Of a DNA stretch of 5,907 nucleotides, positions 1-4,835 are shown piece after piece; the stretch's first letter is position 1; each line of letters opens with the position of its first letter. Origin of the DNA: Lachnospiraceae bacterium. Its GTDB lineage: Bacteria; Bacillota; Clostridia; Lachnospirales; Lachnospiraceae. The position numbers and the translations under genes are program-made. Where the stretch lies: the NCBI GenBank assembly GCA_003520205.1, contig DOVG01000174.1, positions 1-5,907 on the forward strand, in the 5' to 3' direction. The notes under the pieces were generated by a model, which made no database searches, was not told the DNA's origin, and saw only the letters and a program-made list of their open reading frames with translations.

Positions 1-89
1 TAAAGAGTAAGCCCTTCATCTCTGATATCAATTAATTCATATGAATCCTTAGGTAATTCTTTTAACTCATTTATTGTTATTTCTTTCAT
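1..89 (-). CDS. N-terminus of a probable rhodanese-domain protein, cut by window edge
   Basis: An open frame starts at ATG 89 and runs off the window after 29 full codons. It reads MKEITINELKELP, then YELIDIRDEG. A short 'x-I-x-E-L' strand and helix followed by a LIDIR/LIDVR strand (residues 19-23) is the typical opening of a rhodanese domain, which carries sulfur on a catalytic cysteine far downstream of this fragment. The start is supported by AAGGA 4 bases upstream; that site overlaps the TAA stop of the cellulase gene, so the two genes are separated by only 7 bases and probably share a transcript. The catalytic loop is out of view, so activity, total length and possible fusion to another domain cannot be judged. 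The gene call is firmer than the domain call. Confidence 0.7.
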   Translation of the reverse strand, partial: MKEITINELKELPKDSYELIDIRDEGLTL

Positions 90-93
90 CTTA

Positions 94-98
94 TCCTT
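94..98 (-). promoter_or_regulatory. Ribosome binding site of the rhodanese-like gene, overlapping the cellulase stop
   Basis: AAGGA lies 4 bases before ATG 89, and its first two bases are part of the TAA stop codon (97-99) of the GH9 gene. This suggests reinitiation or coupled translation. Confidence 0.65.
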
Positions 99-1854
99 AT
101 TTCTTTATCTTTACCTTTTTCTTCGTCGACCACGCCGAGTACTGTTTTCTTCCACTTACAGTTTTATATGCTCTGACACGTATATAATAAGTCTTTTTCT
201 TTTTTAGTTTCTTTATACGTGTTGTAGTTATATCACTGCCTGTTATCTCAACTACCTTCTTACTTTTAAACTTTTTGTTAGTAGCATACTGAATCTGATA
301 ACCCGTTGCACCGGATTTCTTCGACCAGCTAAGTATTACTGCCTGCTTCTTTTTATTCTTTGCAGAAAGAATGGACGGCTTAGTAAGTCCAAGTCCATAA
401 TTGAATCTTAATTTGATTTTCTTCAGATCACTTTTGGTCATCAATGAAATAGCTGCATTTGTATCCTTCTTATGTGCAAGATAAAGAGCTGCTGCTGCTC
501 CAACAAGACCAGCATTATAGTCGAGAGCCACCTCATTACACTGATAATCAGACTGACTGTCTGTATAAGAGCCACTGCTGTCTCTAGGTCCTCCTACCAA
601 TGCACCGAGAAGAACGAAGTGATTCTTAGACTCTATAGATGCATCACTGGAATTTGAAGCAGCTCTATGATGAGGATACTTTACCGAACGTTTATTATAT
701 CCAACTATATAGCATTTCTTCTGCTTATTATTACCCATAAGGTATTTCATCTGACCGGTCGCCCAGGATTTATAGCTTTTCTTCTTCGCCGCCTTATCAT
801 AAAGAAGACCAAGAAACTGTGTATTACAGTTATATCGAGCACTCCCCCATTCAAGCAGACAACTATATCCTTTATCAGACTTTTTCATATTATCAGCACA
901 GTTCTTCAGTGCATCCTTGTTTCCGTCACCATAATAATCAGCCAGAGCACTTACATTATCCCATGAAAGCCATGAATATATATTATAACCACCCTTGTTA
1001 CTGTTTTTTATTTTTTCAAATTCTGTCTTGTAGGAATTATCCTTTGTTGCCTTATACAGAAGTGCCGCAGCAAGTGCATAATCGTCTCCCCATGACTGTG
1101 AATCATATAGATATCCACCAGTAGAAGAATCATATAGCCCTTCCTTTGTCACTTTCCTAGTCTTAAAGCCTTTTGCATAGCTAAAGAGCTTCTTTGAATA
1201 CTCAAGCGATAAGTTATCACCAAAGTTAATATACTGCAGTGCAAGAGCCGCAGCAGCTTCACTCACTTCATCTGTAGCAGGATTCTTCTTTGAAGTGTAG
1301 TATACCTTTCTTACTGAATTCTGCTTCTCCGGAGCCTCCCATTTCTTATGATCCTCATCTCCGTCTGACACCTGATATACAAAGAAATCAACTGTTCCAT
1401 CTTTCTTAAGTACAGTACATCTCTGAAAATATTCAGCAAAATGCGTAGTTATCTTTTTTAGATGCCCTGTGCTGTTCGTATCCTTAAAAGCATCCTTGAA
1501 TTCCATATATTCAATTCCAAGCATCGTTGCTGTATAGGCTTGAGGAAGTCCAGCCTTGAGATGATCTCCAGCATCATGAAAACCTCCGCTGACATCAACA
1601 GTTTTTCCATTTATCTTTACCTTTGAATCTCCTGCATGACAATTACCTCTCCATGAAAATGCTGACTTTTCTGATACTTCATTTCCACACATATTAGCAT
1701 CAAAGAAATAAAGTGATTCCTGAAGCAGCTTTGCATAGTTATACTCTATGGATGCCGCATTTACATCAAATGTACTTATCTGTAATTCTGTTACAAGAAT
1801 CATAAATGACATAAAAAATGATACAATTCCAGCATATTTTCTCATCTTTTTCAT
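97..1854 (-). CDS. Secreted glycoside hydrolase family 9 endoglucanase with C-terminal Fn3-like module
   Basis: The 585-residue precursor begins with a signal peptide (KKMRK, hydrophobic 8-22, likely cleavage near VNA-A, residues 31-34). The GH9 catalytic domain spans about 39-490. It opens with YAKLLQESLYFFDA and FSWRGNC, and DAGDHLKAGLP (94-104) supplies D94 and D97, the catalytic-base pair. PHHRAAS (395-401) is the GH9 histidine signature, and NEVALDYNAG (440-449) supplies the general acid E441. All expected catalytic residues are present, so it should be active on beta-1,4-glucan. Residues about 492-585 form a lysine-rich fibronectin-III-like module (ATGYQIQYAT, YYIRVRAY, YSAWS). No carbohydrate-binding module, dockerin, S-layer domain or sortase motif is seen. 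A GAGGAG site 8 bases upstream favours ATG 1854 over the later methionine codon at 1845. It lies 29 bases after rng and 7 bases before a rhodanese-like gene, so it looks co-transcribed. The exact substrate (cellulose, mixed-linkage glucan or xyloglucan) is not certain. Confidence 0.93.
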   Translation of the reverse strand: MKKMRKYAGIVSFFMSFMILVTELQISTFDVNAASIEYNYAKLLQESLYFFDANMCGNEVSEKSAFSWRGNCHAGDSKVKINGKTVDVSGGFHDAGDHLKAGLPQAYTATMLGIEYMEFKDAFKDTNSTGHLKKITTHFAEYFQRCTVLKKDGTVDFFVYQVSDGDEDHKKWEAPEKQNSVRKVYYTSKKNPATDEVSEAAAALALQYINFGDNLSLEYSKKLFSYAKGFKTRKVTKEGLYDSSTGGYLYDSQSWGDDYALAAALLYKATKDNSYKTEFEKIKNSNKGGYNIYSWLSWDNVSALADYYGDGNKDALKNCADNMKKSDKGYSCLLEWGSARYNCNTQFLGLLYDKAAKKKSYKSWATGQMKYLMGNNKQKKCYIVGYNKRSVKYPHHRAASNSSDASIESKNHFVLLGALVGGPRDSSGSYTDSQSDYQCNEVALDYNAGLVGAAAALYLAHKKDTNAAISLMTKSDLKKIKLRFNYGLGLTKPSILSAKNKKKQAVILSWSKKSGATGYQIQYATNKKFKSKKVVEITGSDITTTRIKKLKKKKTYYIRVRAYKTVSGRKQYSAWSTKKKVKIKK

Positions 1855-1862
1855 AAGCTTTT

Positions 1863-1868
1863 CTCCTC
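1863..1868 (-). promoter_or_regulatory. Ribosome binding site of the GH9 gene
   Basis: GAGGAG lies 8 bases before ATG 1854, in the 29-base gap after rng. It would be 17 bases from the alternative methionine codon at 1845, so it settles the start. Confidence 0.8.
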
Positions 1869-1879
1869 GTATAAATATT

Positions 1880-1894
1880 CAGATTACCTAAAAT
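1880..1894. repeat. 15-bp direct repeat, copy spanning the rng stop codon
   Basis: This is the second copy of CAGATTACCTAAAAT. It covers the last codons (D-F-R), the TAA stop and the four bases after it. It is read in a different frame from the other copy, so shared protein sequence does not explain the match. Confidence 0.8.
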
Positions 1895-3101
1895 CATTTA
1901 ATGTCAGAGGATGTGATTCTTTTTTTCTGGTCAGTTCAACAAGTCCGAGTGAAGTCATATCCACATAATTTACCTTTATCTCGTCTTTCGCGATTTCTCT
2001 TTTTAAATGCTCTACAAGTTCACGTACATTTTCTGACTGTTTCATATTTATAAAATCAATAATTATAATTCCTGACAGATTCCTAAGCCTTAGAATACGG
2101 GCAATCATTTCTGCTGCCTCTTTATTAATCTTAAGAAATGTATTCTCGGTATTTTTACCTCGTATAGCCTTTCCCGTATTTACATCTATAACTGTCATAG
2201 CTTCAGTAGGCTCGACAACTATAGACCCACCTGATTTAAGATAAATAGTTTTCGCCATTCCTTTCTCAAGCTTGGACTTAATGTCATATACCTGTGACGG
2301 TGTTGTCATATTATCAGAAAACAGCTTAATCAAAATATTTTTTTCAGCCGAAAATGTACCCCCAATCTCCAGATTTGAAGTCATTTGTTTTATATCATCA
2401 AATATATCTTCTATATCTGTAACTATACTAAAGTCATCATATTTCTGTCTGACTATTATGTCTTTAATATAATCCAGATATCTGTTTTCAACTTTGTACA
2501 CAAGCTTCCTAGAGTTCATGTAGGCAGATTGTTCTATCATTGTTTTTAGTTTACATAATATCGTTTCCGCTTCATCAACAACCTGTTTAATATCAATTTT
2601 ATCCGCAGCCGTTCTAATAATTGCTCCGGCATGTATATCACTATATTTATCTATTACTTTTCTAAGCGTTTCTTTAAGCTCATTTCTCTTCTCTTCATCA
2701 CATATCTTTCCAGATACTCCTATTTCACCACTTCTGTTGATTATAATACTGCTGCCCTTAATACATATATTAGATGTGGCCTCTCCCTTTTTTGTTTTTA
2801 TCGGCTCTTTACTTATCTGAATAAGGATTTCATCTCCCTCACAGAGCTTTGTACTGTTACCATGCTTTGTAAATATCTCTTTCCCCTGATTATCAGCAAT
2901 CGGATAATACAGGTAATCACCGGTACCTGCATCAAGAAAAGCCGCATTTATAGACTTTACTATATTAACCACTTTAGCTATATACAGATTACCTAAAATA
3001 CTGCCATTATAAAGAGGACAGGCTTTTACAAGCCTGCCTTCTTCCATTAAAAATGCCGATGTAACTGAATTATAATTTGTAATAATATAATCTGCTTTCA
3101 T
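1884..3101 (-). CDS. rng: Ribonuclease E/G family endoribonuclease, catalytic core without Zn-link motif
   Basis: This 405-residue cytosolic protein carries the RNase E/G catalytic region. An S1 RNA-binding domain lies near residues 35-118 (GNLYIAKVV, AAFLDAG). The 5'-monophosphate sensor motif IIRTAADK follows, with R163 and T164 equivalent to R169/T170 of E. coli RNase E. The DNase-I-like domain has VEPTEAMTVIDVNTG and IIIIDFINM, giving D306 and D349, the same 43-residue spacing as the catalytic, magnesium-binding D303 and D346 of E. coli RNase E. The chain ends soon after LGLVELTRKK, so the CPxC zinc-link, the small domain and any degradosome scaffold are absent; E. coli RNase G has 489 residues. 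Such enzymes cut AU-rich single-stranded RNA in mRNA decay and rRNA maturation. Start ATG 3101 follows GAGGG at short spacing (3 bases) and matches the family N-terminus. The gap to DUF711 is 45 bases, and the cellulase gene follows after 29. Confidence 0.94.
   Translation of the reverse strand: MKADYIITNYNSVTSAFLMEEGRLVKACPLYNGSILGNLYIAKVVNIVKSINAAFLDAGTGDYLYYPIADNQGKEIFTKHGNSTKLCEGDEILIQISKEPIKTKKGEATSNICIKGSSIIINRSGEIGVSGKICDEEKRNELKETLRKVIDKYSDIHAGAIIRTAADKIDIKQVVDEAETILCKLKTMIEQSAYMNSRKLVYKVENRYLDYIKDIIVRQKYDDFSIVTDIEDIFDDIKQMTSNLEIGGTFSAEKNILIKLFSDNMTTPSQVYDIKSKLEKGMAKTIYLKSGGSIVVEPTEAMTVIDVNTGKAIRGKNTENTFLKINKEAAEMIARILRLRNLSGIIIIDFINMKQSENVRELVEHLKREIAKDEIKVNYVDMTSLGLVELTRKKESHPLTLNDFR
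2985..2999. repeat. 15-bp direct repeat, copy near the rng 5' end
   Basis: CAGATTACCTAAAAT occurs here and, identical, at 1880-1894. On the coding strand this copy spans codons for I-L-G-N-L at the start of the S1 domain. Confidence 0.8.
3011..3044 (-). repeat. GNRA-capped hairpin early in the rng coding sequence
   Basis: In the mRNA sense CAGGCUU and AAGCCUG pair perfectly around a GUAA loop, which is a GNRA tetraloop. Outward, the stem extends by G-U and G-C pairs, one A-C mismatch, then four Watson-Crick pairs and a G-U. That is 14 pairs with one mismatch over 34 bases, in codons 20-31 of rng, beginning 57 bases after the A of ATG. Confidence 0.7.
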
Positions 3102-3104
3102 ATA

Positions 3105-3109
3105 CCCTC
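3105..3109 (-). promoter_or_regulatory. Ribosome binding site of rng, short spacing
   Basis: GAGGG lies 3 bases before ATG 3101 in an AU-rich 45-base gap. The spacing is shorter than for the other genes here, which may lower initiation. The protein N-terminus still fits the RNase E/G family, so the start is kept. Confidence 0.6.
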
Positions 3110-3146
3110 ATATAATTCAAATATAATCTCAATGATACTGACATAA

Positions 3147-4511
3147 CTAATTCTTAAATGAATGAATAGGTGCCGGAATCCTTCCTGCCCTGTTAACAAA
3201 ATCAGCACAACTGTATTTGTTAACAGGCATAACAGGAGCCTCTCCAAGAAGTCCTCCAAATACTGCTCTGTCTCCTACATCCTTGCCTGCGATAGGCATG
3301 ATACGTACAGCTGTTGTTTTCTGATTTATCATACCAATAGCCATCTCATCAGCTATTATTCCTGAAATAGTCGTTGCCGGTGTATCTCCCGGAATAGCTA
3401 TCATATCGAGTCCTACAGAACATACACAAGTCATCGCTTCAAGCTTCTCTATAGTAAGAGCTCCTTCTTCAACTGCGTTAATCATTCCCTGATCCTCTGA
3501 TACAGGAATAAATGCTCCGGAAAGTCCTCCTACATATGATGAAGCCATGATTCCACCCTTCTTAACCTGATCATTAAGGAGAGCGAGTGCAGCTGTCGTT
3601 CCTGGTGCTCCGGCATAGTCTAATCCCATTTCACACAGTATATCTGCTACAGAATCACCTATAGCAGGTGTTGGTGCGAGCGACAGATCTACTATTCCAA
3701 ATGGAACTCCAAGTCTTTCTGATGCTTCCTTTGCCACCAGCTGTCCGACTCTGGTAATCTTAAATGCTGTTTTCTTTATAGTCTCGCAAAGCACTTCGAA
3801 GCTCTCACCTCTGACTTCTTCAAGTGCTGTTTTTACAACTCCGGGGCCTGATACACCAACATTAATTATTGTATCTCCTTCTGTCACTCCATGAAATGCA
3901 CCAGCCATGAAAGGATTATCATCAGGAGCATTACAAAATACAACAAACTTTGCTGTGGCAAAGCTGTCTTTATCTTTTGTAAGTTCAGCAGCCTCCTTAA
4001 TCTTCTGACCTATAAGCCTTACTGCATCCATATCTATACCGGTTTTGGTAGATCCACAGTTCACTGAAGAGCAAACCAGTTCTGTTTCTGAAAGCGCTTT
4101 AGGTATAGACTCGATAAGCAGCTTATCTGCCGGTGTCATACCCTTAGAAACAAGAGCAGAATATCCACCAAGGAAATTAATTCCTACAGTATGTGCAGCC
4201 TTGTCAAGTGTCTTGGCAATCTCCACAAAGTCATCAACTGACTTACATACTGAACCTCCTACAAGAGCTATCGGAGTCACAGATATCCTCTTATTAACGA
4301 TAGGAATTCCATACATAGAAGTAATCTCTTCTCCTACCTTAACAAGATTCTTAGCCTTAGTTGTTATTTTCTCATATATTTTATCACATGTTTCTTTAAC
4401 TGTACTTCCCACACAGTCAAGAAGACTTATACCCATAGTTATGGTACGAACATCAAAGTTCATACGCTGTACCATTTCATTTGTCTCTAGAACTTCATCT
4501 AATGTAATCAT
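3147..4511 (-). CDS. DUF711 / UPF0210 family protein (PFL-fold, function unknown)
   Basis: The 454-residue protein, near the usual length of about 450, belongs to UPF0210/DUF711. Recognisable blocks are DVRTITMGISLLDC (20-33), NFLGGYSALV (112-121), VNCGSTKTGID (150-160), APDDNPFMAGAFHG (195-208), VGVSGPGVV (218-226), SLAPTPAIGDSVADI (277-291), GAPGTTAALALLND (301-314), GGLSGAFIPVSEDQGM (328-343) and PGDTPATTISG (374-384). The family is named 'PFL family' for a fold resembling pyruvate formate-lyase, yet no C-terminal glycyl-radical RVxGY motif is visible, so radical chemistry should not be assumed. Cys152 in the conserved NCGST block is the most enzyme-like residue. Its paired ACT protein is directly upstream. 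I chose ATG 4511 over the in-frame GTG at 4517 because that GTG lies inside the GAGGTG ribosome site. The last codons carry a perfect 12-bp inverted repeat. Biochemical function is unknown. Confidence 0.93.
   Translation of the reverse strand: MITLDEVLETNEMVQRMNFDVRTITMGISLLDCVGSTVKETCDKIYEKITTKAKNLVKVGEEITSMYGIPIVNKRISVTPIALVGGSVCKSVDDFVEIAKTLDKAAHTVGINFLGGYSALVSKGMTPADKLLIESIPKALSETELVCSSVNCGSTKTGIDMDAVRLIGQKIKEAAELTKDKDSFATAKFVVFCNAPDDNPFMAGAFHGVTEGDTIINVGVSGPGVVKTALEEVRGESFEVLCETIKKTAFKITRVGQLVAKEASERLGVPFGIVDLSLAPTPAIGDSVADILCEMGLDYAGAPGTTAALALLNDQVKKGGIMASSYVGGLSGAFIPVSEDQGMINAVEEGALTIEKLEAMTCVCSVGLDMIAIPGDTPATTISGIIADEMAIGMINQKTTAVRIMPIAGKDVGDRAVFGGLLGEAPVMPVNKYSCADFVNRAGRIPAPIHSFKN
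3189..3227 (-). repeat. Perfect 12-bp inverted repeat near the 3' end of the DUF711 gene
   Basis: The arms CCTGTTAACAAA and TTTGTTAACAGG are exact reverse complements around a 15-base spacer. The spacer can add a short CAG/CTG stem with a 5-base loop. The element sits in codons 429-441 of DUF711 and ends 87 bases before the rng start codon. No T-run follows, so it is not a standard terminator. Each arm also contains the palindrome TGTTAACA, with the two copies 27 bases apart. Confidence 0.85.
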
Positions 4512-4514
4512 ATT

Positions 4515-4520
4515 CACCTC
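4515..4520 (-). promoter_or_regulatory. Ribosome binding site that decides the DUF711 start
   Basis: On the minus strand the bases read GAGGTG-AAT-ATG. GAGGTG matches the anti-Shine-Dalgarno sequence and places ATG 4511 at a usable distance (5 bases after the GAGG core). The in-frame GTG at 4517 is part of this site and has no ribosome site of its own, so ATG 4511 is the preferred start. Confidence 0.75.
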
Positions 4521-4540
4521 GAAAATCTATGCTTATCTTG

Positions 4541-4575
4541 AAAAAAAATTATATTCTATGCATCATCTGGAATAT
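4541..4575 (-). terminator. Weak candidate intrinsic terminator or attenuator after the ACT gene
   Basis: ATATTC (4575-4570) and GAATAT (4556-4551) form a 6-bp inverted repeat with a 13-base loop, followed by AA and then eight T residues in the minus-strand sense. The stem lies in the last codons of the ACT gene and has a single G-C pair, so strong termination is unlikely. Partial termination that lowers DUF711 transcription is possible. Confidence 0.3.
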
Positions 4576-4821
4576 TTCTTCCTTCTGCGCTTTTATCTGT
4601 ACTCCTATTTCTTCTCCCAGTGATTTAAGCTCATCAGCCAGTTCACCATGCTTCTTCATAGATTTAGAAGTATCAACCAGCATCATCATATTGAAATAAC
4701 CCTGCATGGTTGTCTGTGTTATATCGTTTATATTTATGTTATTGCTTGCAAGATAATTACATACCTTGGCTATTATGCCGACCGTATCCTTACCTACTAC
4801 AGTTATTATTGTCTTGTCCAT
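4549..4821 (-). CDS. UPF0237-family stand-alone ACT domain protein
   Basis: The 90-residue protein is essentially one ACT domain. It has the first strand TIITVVGKD (4-12), the glycine turn and helix TVGIIAKVCNYL (13-24), the NININDITQT strand (28-37), a hydrophobic FNMMMLVD strand, and a final helix-strand. ACT domains bind small ligands, usually amino acids, and regulate a partner. This short UPF0237 type, related to the glycine-cleavage repressor GcvR, is typically encoded next to DUF711, exactly as here. No DNA-binding or catalytic module is visible. The start at 4821 is well supported: a near-ideal AAGGAG site lies 8 bases upstream and overlaps the stop codon of yycJ. It is followed after 37 bases by the DUF711 gene, with a weak hairpin and a T8 run between. 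The ligand and regulated process are unknown; cytosolic sensing of an amino acid is an inference. Confidence 0.9.
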   Translation of the reverse strand: MDKTIITVVGKDTVGIIAKVCNYLASNNININDITQTTMQGYFNMMMLVDTSKSMKKHGELADELKSLGEEIGVQIKAQKEEIFQMMHRI

Positions 4822-4829
4822 TTGTATAT

Positions 4830-4835
4830 CTCCTT
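4830..4835 (-). promoter_or_regulatory. Strong Shine-Dalgarno site of the ACT gene, overlapping the yycJ stop
   Basis: AAGGAG is followed by the 8-base spacer ATATACAA and ATG 4821. Its first A is the last base of the yycJ TAA stop. The block AAGGAGATATACAAATG differs at one base from the well-known phage T7 gene 10 leader (AAGGAGATATACATATG), so high translation is expected. Confidence 0.85.

Noticed and set aside
35..46. 12-bp palindrome ATTCATATGAAT in the rhodanese-like gene
   Set aside because: About one such perfect palindrome is expected by chance in a window of this size, and it lies in coding sequence.
819..1124. A 101-codon plus-strand open frame opposite the GH9 gene
   Set aside because: It is antisense to GH9 catalytic-domain codons and shows no family motif or convincing ribosome site.
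2631..2996. A 121-codon plus-strand open frame opposite rng with an aromatic and isoleucine-rich product
   Set aside because: The apparent hydrophobicity comes from reading AT-rich coding sequence on the wrong strand; rng is clearly real on the minus strand.
3102..3146. Possible sigma-A promoter in the gap before rng (TTATGT and TATATT)
   Set aside because: The spacing is 15 bases and the -35 match is poor; AT-rich gaps yield such matches easily.
4091..4100. Palindrome AAAGCGCTTT in the DUF711 gene
   Set aside because: Several 10-bp palindromes are expected by chance; it has no regulatory context.
3147..4511. DUF711 as a glycyl-radical enzyme because of the 'PFL family' name
   Set aside because: No RVxGY-type glycyl-radical motif is visible near the C-terminus and no radical-SAM activase gene is seen in the window.
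4045..4623. A 192-codon plus-strand open frame opposite the DUF711 gene
   Set aside because: It lies antisense to a well-conserved gene, has no recognisable domain and its composition mirrors the codons of the real gene.
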